Notes: generated by a model not told the origin, from the sequence alone. A DNA stretch of 34,061 nucleotides from an uncultured bacterium (GCA_900551675.1 URXH01000007.1:1-34061), one strand, 5' to 3'; positions 1 to 7,420 are shown, counted from the first letter of the stretch. Program-made: numbers and translations.

Positions 1-231
1 TGCGTCCATGTCTGCCCTTAATGCGATCGTTTCTTTCTTGCCATTGCCAACAACTGCAATGATTCCTGATGGATCAAAAATCTTATAAGAAATCTCCCAT
101 TCTTCCAGATGTTCTCTGATATATTCCATCGTCATCGTTTCATGAAATGCTATCTCAGGACAACGGTGCAGTGCTCTTCGAAATTCGACCACTTCTTCCT
201 GTATCGCATATGCTTCTTCATTTATATCCAT
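1..231 (-). CDS. M20-family amidohydrolase/peptidase, N-terminal fragment (runs off window)
   Basis: Only the first 77 codons are present; the gene continues past the left edge. The fragment has the two N-terminal signatures of M20 metallo-amidohydrolases (N-acyl-amino-acid or hippurate hydrolase type): FRRALHRCPE near residue 18, matching the family's R-x-LH-x-x-PE motif, and ALRADMDA at the window edge, matching the family's ALRADMDALP strand before the metal site. Known members are cytoplasmic two-metal enzymes that remove acyl groups from amino acids or cleave small peptides. The start ATG lies 29 bases downstream of the prepilin stop on the same strand, so co-transcription is possible, but no Shine-Dalgarno sequence is visible. 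The substrate cannot be told from this fragment. Confidence 0.8.
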   Translation of the reverse strand, partial: MDINEEAYAIQEEVVEFRRALHRCPEIAFHETMTMEYIREHLEEWEISYKIFDPSGIIAVVGNGKKETIALRADMDA

Positions 232-260
232 ATTATTTTCTTTTGCTAATTTTTTTAATT

Positions 261-974
261 CTAATAATCCATAACCCAGCCATTTTCCATTAACCTTGCA
301 GTACATCCTGATCCTAATGAAGTTTCGGTTGTAGAACATTTTAAGTCCCATTTTCTTGTAGTCTTCCAGTAATCATTAGAATTTCCATTTGAATATACAA
401 CTCCTGCTCTTGGATAGATAGAAGAAGGACTATCCCCGCATTTTATGTGCCAGTAAAATACATCTCTTCCCCAAGTATTCGGGGCTTTATCCCCGTTTAC
501 ATCAACAATTAAACGTCCCCAGAAACCGACATCTCTATCCATTGTTATATTCATTTTCATTCCGTTTTTTAAATATAACCAGTATGCATCCGGTTCTGCT
601 GCACCATCATTTGTATTTGATGAATTCAAATATTTAATGAAACATTTTTTATCAGAAGAATCAGCACAAACATGATTTCCCGTAATTTCAATATATTTTC
701 CTAAAATTTGCGGAAGATAATTTTTGTATGCTTCATCATCATTTTGCGGGTAATTTGATACAAAGCTTGTTTGACAAATATCAGTTACCTCTTCATCAAA
801 AGCCATTTTGTTAAAAATTCCGCTGAGTAATGAATAAGCTTGTTTTGCCTGCTGTTCCAACACTTTTTTTTGATAATTTGCAATCAATGCAGGTAGTGTC
901 ATTGCAGCGGCTACCCCTATAATCCCGAGGGTTATGAGAATCTCTGCCAGTGTGAATGCAATTCTTCTATTCAT
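261..974 (-). CDS. Type IV prepilin-like protein with N-terminal methylation motif
   Basis: A 237-residue protein beginning MNRRIAFTLAEILITLG. This is a class III (prepilin peptidase) signal: a short basic leader, predicted cleavage between A6 and F7, glutamate at mature position 5, and a hydrophobic helix to about residue 30. The globular part has six cysteines, enough for three disulfides. Its DVNGDKAPNTWGRDVFYW segment resembles the Ca-binding/WG loop of GspG-type pseudopilins. It is therefore probably a minor pilin or pseudopilin subunit anchored in the inner membrane; no assembly ATPase, platform protein or peptidase gene is in the window. A TTGACA/TATTAT promoter with palindromes lies upstream, and AGGA precedes the start by about 12 bases. 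The exact fibre (type IV pilus, type II secretion or other) is unknown. Confidence 0.85.
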   Translation of the reverse strand: MNRRIAFTLAEILITLGIIGVAAAMTLPALIANYQKKVLEQQAKQAYSLLSGIFNKMAFDEEVTDICQTSFVSNYPQNDDEAYKNYLPQILGKYIEITGNHVCADSSDKKCFIKYLNSSNTNDGAAEPDAYWLYLKNGMKMNITMDRDVGFWGRLIVDVNGDKAPNTWGRDVFYWHIKCGDSPSSIYPRAGVVYSNGNSNDYWKTTRKWDLKCSTTETSLGSGCTARLMENGWVMDY

Positions 975-994
975 TTTTCAAATCCTATAATAAT

Positions 995-1055
995 ATTATC
1001 TAATTATACAATTAGATAATACAAGTATACAATTAGATTGTCAAGTTTTTGACAA
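995..1055. promoter_or_regulatory. Operator-like palindromes over the prepilin promoter
   Basis: There are two perfect inverted repeats: an 11-base arm ATTATCTAATT (995-1005) mirrored at 1010-1020 with a 4-base spacer, and TTGTCAA (1038-1044) mirrored at 1049-1055. The 12-mer ATACAATTAGAT also occurs twice as a direct repeat (1006-1017 and 1028-1039), 22 bases apart, about two helical turns. The sites overlap the -10 and -35 elements, as expected for repressor binding. The binding protein is not known; the broken DNA-binding gene just to the right is one candidate. Confidence 0.5.
1016..1044 (-). promoter_or_regulatory. Sigma-70-type promoter of the prepilin gene
   Basis: On the minus strand, TTGACA (1044-1039) is followed after exactly 17 bases by TATTAT (1021-1016). 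This is a near-consensus promoter pointing at the prepilin start at 974 and would give a leader of about 35 bases. Confidence 0.7.
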
Positions 1056-1069
1056 TATATAGTAATGGA

Positions 1070-1303
1070 ATGAAAAATGAATATATTTTGTCAAAAGATA
1101 ATATCAGAAATGTCATTAAACTCTTAACGGCATTTGAAGGCAAGACGCTAACAAGGCTGAAAGTTGATATTAATCACAAATAAAAAAAAACCGACTCTCT
1201 TGAAAATCTTACAAACAAACTCCGCAACGGCACTATAAAGGTTACGGAACTTCTGGAAATTTTTGATATTTTAGGTTATGACATTGTTGTGAAAAAGAAA
1301 TAA
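1070..1303 (+). pseudogene. Small DNA-binding-type protein broken by an in-frame stop
   Basis: A single reading frame of 78 codons starts at the ATG at 1070 and ends with TAA at 1301, but is interrupted by TAA at 1181-1183 after 37 residues. The part after the stop (DSLENLTNKLRNGTIKVTEL followed by LEIFDILGYDIVVKK) has the look of small HTH proteins of low-GC gut bacteria, in which a recognition-helix segment is followed by an ILGY...KK end. Both halves are in the same frame, so one substitution, or slippage at the A-run at 1182-1189 with compensation, would restore the gene. There is no Shine-Dalgarno sequence. It sits divergently from the prepilin promoter and its palindromes, so it may be the remains of that gene's regulator. 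Confidence 0.5.
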
Positions 1304-1309
1304 ATTTAA

Positions 1310-2152
1310 TTACCTGAAATAATACCCCGGTACACCCAGTGAAGGTGTTCTTCTTATTTGACTGTAAATTCTTACAGAATAAGGTAATTCCTCATAGATA
1401 TTTAGCTCCTCAGGGAAAGGTTCAAGCCTCATTTTGGAATATGTTTCTATAATCTTTTTATCATATTCTTCAATACCTGATGATTGCAAAATCTTAAAAT
1501 TCGTTATTGTACCGTCCTTTAAAATAGTACAGCTAATAACCGGCTCTTGTGGAATATGACTGTATATTGTCGGAATTCGATCAAATATATATTTATTTAC
1601 ATTGTCCATATATTTTTTATAAGCTTCTTGAGCTTGAGCAGGCGGTTCAATTGGCATTATAGACATTCTTGCAGATAAAGATTTTTGTACTATGTGCTGG
1701 AATCCGCTTGTCATTTTTATATTTACAAGATTCACATCTTCAGGAAACGGTTTAAATGGTGCAGATTTTTGTACTGCTTCAATTACAGCTTTGTCAAAGT
1801 TTGTACCGCTCGCTTGTTCAAGTTTTATATCTGTAACGCTTCCGTCCGGGTTAATCGTATAATTTACTGCTGTAACAGCATTTTCATCACCTTTATAATT
1901 TAAGTTACTTCTTATCAGACTTTGAACTTCTTTGCCATATTGTTCAACAAATTTATTAGCATCAATTTCTTCAGCAAAAGCAATATTTGTAAGTATTAAC
2001 ATAAAAGCTGTGGTATAAAGAATTGTAAAATTAATGAAACTGCTGTGCTGCTTTGTTACCCGTAATGACTTTCTATCATTGCGGGTAAATAAAACGAGCT
2101 CTGAAATCTTGTTAATATAAAACCAGATGTAAAGTAATAATTTCTTAATCAA
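1310..2152 (-). CDS. Exported protein with two TonB C-terminal-like domains
   Basis: A 280-residue protein. A hydrophobic segment at about residues 39-60 ends in AFAEE and looks like a signal peptide, but it is preceded by an unusual extension of nearly 40 residues. Two TonB C-terminal-like units follow (about 85-140 and 195-265). Each has the pattern of a strand, DGSVTDIKL or DGTITNFKI, then SSG/ASG, a helix, and PFP. Known TonB C-terminal domains contact outer-membrane receptors, but here there is no proline-rich spacer and no ExbB/ExbD gene. The start overlaps the stop of the upstream gene (ATGA), which indicates translational coupling and supports the long N-terminus. A methionine at residue 51 (nt 2002) is an alternative start. 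A palindromic element encodes residues 22-33. Confidence 0.75.
   Translation of the reverse strand: MIKKLLLYIWFYINKISELVLFTRNDRKSLRVTKQHSSFINFTILYTTAFMLILTNIAFAEEIDANKFVEQYGKEVQSLIRSNLNYKGDENAVTAVNYTINPDGSVTDIKLEQASGTNFDKAVIEAVQKSAPFKPFPEDVNLVNIKMTSGFQHIVQKSLSARMSIMPIEPPAQAQEAYKKYMDNVNKYIFDRIPTIYSHIPQEPVISCTILKDGTITNFKILQSSGIEEYDKKIIETYSKMRLEPFPEELNIYEELPYSVRIYSQIRRTPSLGVPGYYFR
2056..2088. repeat. 33-bp palindromic element inside a coding region
   Basis: The 13-base arms TTACCCGTAATGA (2056-2068) and TCATTGCGGGTAA (2076-2088) are inverted complements with a single mismatch, separated by 7 bases. The element lies in frame in the odd N-terminal extension of the TonB-C-like gene (residues about 22-33, RNDRKSLRV). 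Size and structure resemble REP or Rickettsia palindromic elements, but only one copy is seen in this window. Confidence 0.55.
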
Positions 2153-3723
2153 TATAATGTCCCCCTTAGTATCATATAAAGAATTTCAGAGATAATTGCT
2201 GTTGAATTCATAATAATATTTGTCATAGCAAAATTATCGGGATTATATAAGTCAACAAAAATATCAAGTTCATCAGCATCAATATTTGGTGGAAATTTTG
2301 GGAAAGTTAATCTTTTCAAACTATCCTCAACCGGTTTTTCGTTTATTATTCTGCCGCTTGCATCAAGAAGTGTATATTTCTTGATTTTTCCATCTTTTTT
2401 TATAGTAAAAAGAATTTTTGCAGTTTTCATGTAATGTAAACCAATATTCGGAACATTGCCCAGTGTGTATGATGTAACGGTTTTTGCATAAGCCGCATAA
2501 GACCGGCGTAAATATTTATTCAAGTTATAGATTGCTATATTAAACACAAATTTTTCGGTGGGACTGTTTATATATGGTTCATACGAATTATATTTTATTG
2601 CGTTAATTGTATCCTTATCAATCTGTTGTGAACCTGATGACGTAATTAATGTAACTTCTTCGACATGTCCGTTTTTATTCATGAGAACAAGGCATCTAAC
2701 AGGCTTAAGGGATAAAGTATTGAATTCGGGAAATGCTTCTTTTAATACCGGAGTCATTTTTTTGTTGTAATAATTAATGATATTCTTTACGGAATTGTTG
2801 TTTATATATAATACATTTACGATATTACCTTTTAACTTACCTGAATATGGCGTTACTCTAATTTTTTTCAACTCTGCAATAATAGCTGGAGAATATATAA
2901 AATCATAGTCATTATATATTTTAACATCTTCTACTGCACCGGTTTTATCAAATGTAAAATAAATCGGATTTTCAACAAAATAACCTATTTGTTTCTCAAT
3001 TTCTTCAGATACTTGCTTCACGTAATTTTTATATTCTTCCCGCGCTTCCTCGGATGCAGGCTCTATACTTATAATTAAAGAATAGTAACCGTTTGTTAAT
3101 GCAGCAGTCGGAGGCATCTCTACTCTTTTTTCAAGAAAATAGTTACATATTTTATCATCATAATTTTTATCTCCGGATGATTGAAGAAGTCTTATTTTCT
3201 TAATTTTTCCAATACTTGAAATATTCAGTTCAAGAATAACATCATCAAGCCCTATGTAATCTGCATCAGGAGATAAATTCATCTGTTCATTCAATTGTTT
3301 TATAAGCTTACTGTAATACCGGGAAATTTTATCACCCTGTTTGCTCTCAGGTATCGTATAATTCCTGCTTAAAATTTCTGTTTTAATCCTGCCATTTTCG
3401 GCTGTAAAATTTGCTATAAATCTGAATTTCGGTTTTGTAAAATTTTCCGGTGATTTTACAAGTAATTTTAAGGAATTATCAATCAGCTCCGCAATTTCTT
3501 TATTATTATAACTTATTATTTTATATGAATTTAAGCTATGATTTCCCTTTACATCAAAGTAAACCTGAACTGTTCCGGAAAGTTCGGTGTTATCCTTCAA
3601 AGATTTATTTATGCTTTGAATATAATTTGACAAAATAGTCTTTTCTCCGTCGGCCAATTCAGCACTATAAACTCCGGAAGAAAACAACAACATTATTCCT
3701 AAAATAATAAACCATTTTTTCAT
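2149..3723 (-). CDS. Exported protein with about five tandem TonB C-terminal-like repeats
   Basis: A 524-residue protein with a clear signal peptide (MKKWFIILGIMLLFSSGVYS, cleavage before AEL). The mature chain reads as roughly five repeats of about 90-100 residues. Each contains a beta strand with a glycine turn (for example SSIGKIKKIRLLQSSG, NKNGHVEEVTLITSSG, KKDGKIKKYTLLDASG) followed by an acidic helix and a proline-containing strand. This is the TonB_C pattern also seen in the overlapping downstream gene. There is no TonB transmembrane anchor motif or Pro-Lys linker, so it is unlikely to be a functional TonB. The C-terminus ends in a hydrophobic segment (STAIISEILYMILRG) that could anchor it. 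GAGGG precedes the start. The role is unknown; a periplasmic scaffold or envelope-binding protein is an inference. Confidence 0.75.
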   Translation of the reverse strand: MKKWFIILGIMLLFSSGVYSAELADGEKTILSNYIQSINKSLKDNTELSGTVQVYFDVKGNHSLNSYKIISYNNKEIAELIDNSLKLLVKSPENFTKPKFRFIANFTAENGRIKTEILSRNYTIPESKQGDKISRYYSKLIKQLNEQMNLSPDADYIGLDDVILELNISSIGKIKKIRLLQSSGDKNYDDKICNYFLEKRVEMPPTAALTNGYYSLIISIEPASEEAREEYKNYVKQVSEEIEKQIGYFVENPIYFTFDKTGAVEDVKIYNDYDFIYSPAIIAELKKIRVTPYSGKLKGNIVNVLYINNNSVKNIINYYNKKMTPVLKEAFPEFNTLSLKPVRCLVLMNKNGHVEEVTLITSSGSQQIDKDTINAIKYNSYEPYINSPTEKFVFNIAIYNLNKYLRRSYAAYAKTVTSYTLGNVPNIGLHYMKTAKILFTIKKDGKIKKYTLLDASGRIINEKPVEDSLKRLTFPKFPPNIDADELDIFVDLYNPDNFAMTNIIMNSTAIISEILYMILRGTLY

Positions 3724-3779
3724 ACATCAACCCTCTTTTGTATGCCAAAGCAAATTTTGACAAAAAGACAAAGTATCTT

Positions 3780-5213
3780 TTACTTAAATCTTCTCATCAT
3801 TTTCATGGCTTTGTTCATAGCATGTTTGCCGAGTTTGCCTTTGAAACCGCCAATACCGCCTAAATTTCCCATTTTGCTCATATCTGGCATGCCGCCGCCG
3901 AGTTTGCCAAACATCCCTTTCATATCAGACATTCCCTTCATCATCATACGCATAGCTTCAAACTGTTTTATATATGTATTAATTTCCGCTAAATCCATGC
4001 CACAGCCTTTTGCAATACGTTTTTTACGGCTGGTATTAATTATATCTGGGTTTGCTCGTTCTTCAGGAGTCATACTTGATATAAAAACTTCCATTTTTTT
4101 GAACTGCTTTTCACCTTCGTGGGAAATTTTATCCCTGTCGTCTTTTCCGATATTCAGCCCCGGAAGCATGCCGAGAAGATTTCCCATAGAGCCGAATGCC
4201 TGCATCTGTTTTTGCATTTTTAGAAAATCATTGTAAGAAAAATTATTCTTACTCATTTTTTCTTCTAGCTCGCGTGCCTGTTTTTCATCAAAAACTTCCT
4301 GCGCACGCTCAACAAGAGAAACAATATCGCCCATACCTAATATTCGTGTTGCCATACGTTCGGGGTAGAAATCTTCAAGAGCGTTAAGTTTTTCTCCCGT
4401 CCCTGTCAATTTTATCGGTTTTCCGGTACAGTAAACAACGCTCAAGGCTGAACCGCCGCGGCTGTCGCCGTCAAGTTTTGTCAAAACAAGACCGGTTAAA
4501 CCTAGCTGCGCATCAAAGTTTTCCGCAACATTAACAGCTTCCTGACCGGTCATAGCGTCAATTACAAGAAGTTTTTCGGAGGGATGAAAAATTCTGTCAA
4601 TCAAAAGAAGTTCCGCCATCATATCAGTATCAATCTGCAAACGTCCTGCAGTATCAAGAATTAATGTATTAAATCCGTTCTGATTTGCATAATCAATTGC
4701 CCCGCGCACAATTTGCTGAACATCCAGACAGTCGGTAATTGTAAACACTTCATTTTCAATTTCTTTACCTAAAGTCTGTAATTGAGAAATTGCAGCCGGT
4801 CTATATACATCGCATGCTACAAGAAGCGGTTTTCTGCCTTCTTTTTTCAATTTGACCGCAAGTTTTGCCGAAGAAGTTGTCTTACCTGACCCCTGAAGCC
4901 CCAGCATCATAATCAAATTCGGATTCCCAGAAAAATCAAGCGGTTTTTGCTCACTGCCGAGAAGATTAATCAGCTCATCATGAACAATTTTGATTAACTG
5001 TTGTGAAGGGTCAACACCTTCAAGAACTTTTTCGCCTTCTGCTTTATCCTTGATAGAAGAAATAAAAGCTTTAACAACACGCAAATTCACATCCGCATCC
5101 AAAAGCGCACGTCTTATCTCACGCAAAGCCTCCTGCATATTTTCGGCAGTAAGTTCTTTTCCCCGTGTTCGGCCTATAATTTCCTGTAATTTTTCACTTA
5201 AACTGTCAAACAT
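3780..5213 (-). CDS. ffh: Signal recognition particle protein Ffh (SRP54)
   Basis: A 477-residue GTPase that binds signal sequences and SRP RNA and delivers ribosomes to FtsY at the inner membrane. The N domain (MFDSLSEKLQEIIG) is followed by the G domain with P-loop GLQGSGKTTSSAKLA (about 109-123), DTAGRL and TKLDGDSRGG. The M domain carries RKKRIAKGCGM, the SRP-RNA-binding motif; the usual GSG is GCG here. A methionine- and glycine-rich tail from about residue 420 fits the signal-peptide groove plus a low-complexity end. Length is usual for the family. The start is at the conserved MFDSL. No Shine-Dalgarno is visible; an extended -10 sits six bases before the ATG. The upstream small membrane-protein gene ends 19 bases away on the same strand. 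Confidence 0.97.
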   Translation of the reverse strand: MFDSLSEKLQEIIGRTRGKELTAENMQEALREIRRALLDADVNLRVVKAFISSIKDKAEGEKVLEGVDPSQQLIKIVHDELINLLGSEQKPLDFSGNPNLIMMLGLQGSGKTTSSAKLAVKLKKEGRKPLLVACDVYRPAAISQLQTLGKEIENEVFTITDCLDVQQIVRGAIDYANQNGFNTLILDTAGRLQIDTDMMAELLLIDRIFHPSEKLLVIDAMTGQEAVNVAENFDAQLGLTGLVLTKLDGDSRGGSALSVVYCTGKPIKLTGTGEKLNALEDFYPERMATRILGMGDIVSLVERAQEVFDEKQARELEEKMSKNNFSYNDFLKMQKQMQAFGSMGNLLGMLPGLNIGKDDRDKISHEGEKQFKKMEVFISSMTPEERANPDIINTSRKKRIAKGCGMDLAEINTYIKQFEAMRMMMKGMSDMKGMFGKLGGGMPDMSKMGNLGGIGGFKGKLGKHAMNKAMKMMRRFK

Positions 5214-5219
5214 AAAAGA

Positions 5220-5228
5220 ATTATATCA
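5220..5228 (-). promoter_or_regulatory. Extended -10 placing the ffh transcript start at its ATG
   Basis: On the minus strand TGATATAAT is an extended -10 (TGn followed by a perfect TATAAT, 5225-5220). Six bases (TCTTTT) follow, then the ffh ATG, so position +1 would be the A of the start codon. No good -35 is seen. Confidence 0.5.
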
Positions 5229-5232
5229 CAAA

Positions 5233-5562
5233 TTAATCTTCAATGTTATCGAAATTCATATTCGTTTTGATTTCGCCTTCATGTTTCTCTTTGTATTTCT
5301 GATAAAGAAGCCATGCCGGTACAGATACAGGGAATGTCAGAATAGTCGCAATACCAAGCAAACCTTTTTTAAATCCCGGTTTACCGGTATTAGGATTTTC
5401 CGGAGCATCAAGATCAACACCGCCGTAATCTTCCCCGACACCAAAATTAATTTTGTCAGAAACGGTATCTGACATGTTATCCGCATTATTCTGTAAAAGT
5501 GCTTTGGTATTATTTGACAAATATTTTCTTACGTTTGCTGATGTAATTGAATATATCCGCAT
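5233..5562 (-). CDS. Small single-pass membrane protein of unknown function
   Basis: A 109-residue protein that I do not recognise. Residues about 1-40 are polar and Asn/Ser-rich (LLQNNADNMSDTVSDK). A Gly/Asp/Pro-rich stretch (FGVGEDYGGVDLDAPENPN) follows, then one hydrophobic segment (GLLGIATILTFPVSVPAWLL, about residues 70-90) flanked by lysines, and an acidic tail. AAGGAAG is placed 5-6 bases before the ATG, supporting the start. It ends 19 bases before ffh on the same strand, so it may share transcripts with ffh, but no functional link is shown. Confidence 0.65.
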   Translation of the reverse strand: MRIYSITSANVRKYLSNNTKALLQNNADNMSDTVSDKINFGVGEDYGGVDLDAPENPNTGKPGFKKGLLGIATILTFPVSVPAWLLYQKYKEKHEGEIKTNMNFDNIED

Positions 5563-5716
5563 AATGCTTCCTTAAAATTGCTTTTTCCATGCATTATAAG
5601 TCGAAAAATAATTCTTTATGCTACTTTTATAGCAAAAATTTTACATTATTTTACAAATTGAAAAAGGATTATAAAACATCATACATTTTTACGATTTCAT
5701 TTAAGATTTCGTCTGC

Positions 5717-5803
5717 TAATATATAACCATACTCCTTAGAGAACTAAGATACACATATCCCTAATCAACAGCTATGCACTTCAAATGTACATAGCTTTTT
5801 TTT
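5717..5803 (+). ncRNA. Candidate small RNA of about 75 nt with two hairpins
   Basis: An extended -10, TGCTAATAT (5714-5722), predicts a start near 5729. The stretch then contains a hairpin CTTAG-AGAA-CTAAG and ends in an intrinsic terminator (AGCTATG 5770-5776, CATAGCT 5790-5796, then eight Ts). There is no open reading frame. The whole unit lies in a 309-base gap between a minus-strand gene and tRNA-Ser, so the terminator does not belong to any plus-strand gene in view. It does not resemble SRP RNA, 6S RNA or tmRNA. Confidence 0.4.
5770..5803 (+). terminator. Intrinsic terminator of the candidate small RNA
   Basis: A 7-bp perfect stem AGCTATG/CATAGCT with a 13-base loop is followed directly by a T-run (5796-5803). 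Confidence 0.65.
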
Positions 5804-5819
5804 ATGGCAATAACTTCTC

Positions 5820-5847
5820 TTGACAAAATATTTTGATATAATAAAAT
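5820..5847 (+). promoter_or_regulatory. Probable promoter of tRNA-Ser
   Basis: TTGACA (5820-5825) is followed after 16 bases by TAAAAT (5842-5847), 25 bases before the mature tRNA 5' end. A perfect TATAAT at 5837 is too close to the -35 to pair with it. Confidence 0.5.
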
Positions 5848-5871
5848 GAGACTACATCCAAATAACTTACT

Positions 5872-5958
5872 GGAGGAGTGCCAGAGCGGTTGATTGGAGC
5901 AGTCTTGAAAACTGTCGTACGTTCACGCGTACCGTGGGTTCGAATCCCACCTCCTCCT
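5872..5958 (+). tRNA. tRNA-Ser (anticodon UGA)
   Basis: The acceptor stem GGAGGAG (5872-5878) pairs with CTCCTCC (5951-5957). The anticodon loop CTTGAAA between GCAGT and ACTGT gives anticodon TGA, reading UCA. A long variable arm (GTACG...CGTAC) is present, as expected for a class II serine tRNA. The T arm is GTGGG-TTCGAAT-CCCAC. CCA is not encoded; the sequence after the stem is TAAT. Confidence 0.95.
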
Positions 5959-5965
5959 AATAAAG

Positions 5966-6006
5966 ACGGGTTGACTTTTGTCAGACCCGTTTTTATTTTT
6001 TATTTA
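5966..6006 (+). terminator. Intrinsic terminator after tRNA-Ser
   Basis: ACGGGT-TGAC pairs with GTCA-ACCCGT around a TTTT loop with one bulged G, followed by TTTTTATTTTTT. It ends the tRNA transcript before the Nudix gene promoter. Confidence 0.8.
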
Positions 6007-6046
6007 CTCAAATATTTTTTACAAATATTAAATTTAATCGCTTTTA

Positions 6047-6055
6047 TGCTAATAT
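6047..6055 (+). promoter_or_regulatory. Extended -10 placing the Nudix transcript start at its ATG
   Basis: TGCTAATAT (TG plus -10 TAATAT at 6050-6055) is followed by six bases and the ATG at 6062. No Shine-Dalgarno sequence is present. The same nine bases occur at 5714-5722 in front of the candidate small RNA. Confidence 0.5.
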
Positions 6056-6061
6056 AAAAGT

Positions 6062-6589
6062 ATGGAATTTACGGAAAAAACAATTAATTCACAGCTTGTT
6101 TTTGAGGGCAGGGTTGTAAAACTTTATAAAGATAAAATTGAACTGCCAACGGGCAGGGAATCTTTCAGGGAAGTAGTAAAACACTCAGGGGGAGTTGTTG
6201 TTCTTGCAATAAAAGATGATAAAATTCTTCTTGTAAAACAATTCCGCTATCCGATAAAAGAAATAATGTTCGAACTTCCGGCAGGAAAACTTGAAGCCGG
6301 AGAAGACCCGTTTGAAGCCGCAAAACGCGAGCTGGAAGAAGAAACAGGATATTGCGCCGATAAATGGACTGATCTGGGTTATGTATACACATCACCGGGT
6401 TACAGTGATGAAAAACTTTACCTTTATAAAGCGGAAAATTTACAATTTACTCACTGCCACCCTGATGAAGGCGAAATTATTCAGGCTTTTGAATACACAT
6501 ATAATGATGTATTAAAAATGATTAATAACGGACAAATTAATGATGCAAAAACACTTTGCGCATTATTACGCGCACAAATTAAGGAATAA
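6062..6589 (+). CDS. Nudix hydrolase, ADP-ribose pyrophosphatase type
   Basis: A 175-residue cytoplasmic enzyme. The full Nudix box runs from G75 to Y97: G75, E81, R89-E90-L91 and E93-E94-x-G96, matching Gx5Ex7REUxEExGU. The preceding VLLVKQFRYPI-type strand, LLVKQFRYPIKEIMFELPAG here, and the YTSPGYSDEKLYLY segment are typical of the NudF/ADP-ribose pyrophosphatase branch, which splits ADP-ribose to AMP and ribose 5-phosphate using Mg2+. Length is usual for a compact NudF protein. It is followed six bases later by a HAD phosphatase gene and then ispF, a likely three-gene operon. The start is the only ATG that keeps the family N-terminus; it appears to be leaderless. Confidence 0.93.
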   Translation: MEFTEKTINSQLVFEGRVVKLYKDKIELPTGRESFREVVKHSGGVVVLAIKDDKILLVKQFRYPIKEIMFELPAGKLEAGEDPFEAAKRELEEETGYCADKWTDLGYVYTSPGYSDEKLYLYKAENLQFTHCHPDEGEIIQAFEYTYNDVLKMINNGQINDAKTLCALLRAQIKE

Positions 6590-6595
6590 AATAAT

Positions 6596-7420
6596 ATGTC
6601 TAGAAATATTAAAATGGTAGCGACAGATATAGACGGAACAATTTTCAACTGGGACTTCGGCGGATTTACGCCTGAAGTCAAAGCCTGCGTAAAAAAACTT
6701 ACCGCAGGCGGGGTTAAAGTTGTTCTTGTAACAGGCAGAATGCACAAAGCAGCAACATTTCTGGCAGACGAACTCGGTCTTGATACACCTATTGTATCTT
6801 ATCAGGGCGGAATGATTAAGGAAAATAAAGAAAACGGAGAAGTATACTACAGAAAAGATTTAGATCCCGAAAAAGCAAAAGAAATCATAAAATGGGCTAA
6901 AGAGAATAATATTCACATAAATCTTTACATGGACGATGTTTTATACGTAGAAAAAGACGATGAAACAATAAAACAGTACACTGATGCAAGATATATAAAT
7001 TATACGGTATGCCCGTTTGATACTCTGGAAATTAAAAATGTAAATAAAATCCTCGCAATCAAATACGGAGATGCAGATACGGTAACACGCTGGGTTAACT
7101 ATCTTCAAAACCAGTATCCTGACCTTTATATAGTCAAATCAACCCCGTATTTTTGCGAAATTTCCAATATAGATGCAAAAAAATCTAATGCCGTAGAATA
7201 TTTATGCAAAAAATGGGGAATAAAAAAAGATGAGGTTCTGACAATCGGAGATCAGAATAACGATATTGAACTTTTAAAATCAGGCGGAATAAAAGTTGCA
7301 ATGGGCAACGCTACACCTGAATTAAAGGAATGCGCGGACTTTGTAACCGATACTGTCGAAAACAACGGATTTGTAAAAGCTATTGATAAATTTTGCTTTA
7401 CAACCGAACTCATAAAGTAA
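6596..7420 (+). CDS. Cof-type HAD-superfamily phosphatase
   Basis: A 274-residue hydrolase of the HAD IIB (Cof/YidA-like) group. Motif I is D11-I-D13-G-T, with D11 the phosphorylated nucleophile and D13 the acid/base. Motif II is VLVTGRM near residue 42. Motif III Lys and motif IV GDQNND (about 223-228) follow the usual KSNAVEYL...GIKKDEVLTIGD arrangement, and a large C2-type cap lies between. These cytoplasmic enzymes dephosphorylate sugar phosphates, FMN or pyridoxal phosphate; the substrate cannot be assigned from sequence alone. An AAGGA Shine-Dalgarno lies about 11 bases before the start. It is tightly placed after the Nudix gene (6-base gap) and before ispF. Confidence 0.9.
   Translation: MSRNIKMVATDIDGTIFNWDFGGFTPEVKACVKKLTAGGVKVVLVTGRMHKAATFLADELGLDTPIVSYQGGMIKENKENGEVYYRKDLDPEKAKEIIKWAKENNIHINLYMDDVLYVEKDDETIKQYTDARYINYTVCPFDTLEIKNVNKILAIKYGDADTVTRWVNYLQNQYPDLYIVKSTPYFCEISNIDAKKSNAVEYLCKKWGIKKDEVLTIGDQNNDIELLKSGGIKVAMGNATPELKECADFVTDTVENNGFVKAIDKFCFTTELIK

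Noticed and set aside
1..260. Assembly junction between the M20 fragment and the prepilin gene
   Set aside because: Counted G+C of the fragment (about 41% over 230 bases) is only slightly above the neighbouring gene, and spacing and orientation are ordinary.
1181..1183. In-frame TAA as evidence for stop-codon recoding
   Set aside because: TAA is used as an ordinary stop in other genes of the window (for example the Nudix gene, the giant gene and the CDF gene), so recoding is not supported.
5563..5871. SRP (4.5S) RNA near ffh
   Set aside because: No GGAAGCAGC-like tetraloop/asymmetric-loop sequence is visible; the stretch fits a different small RNA.
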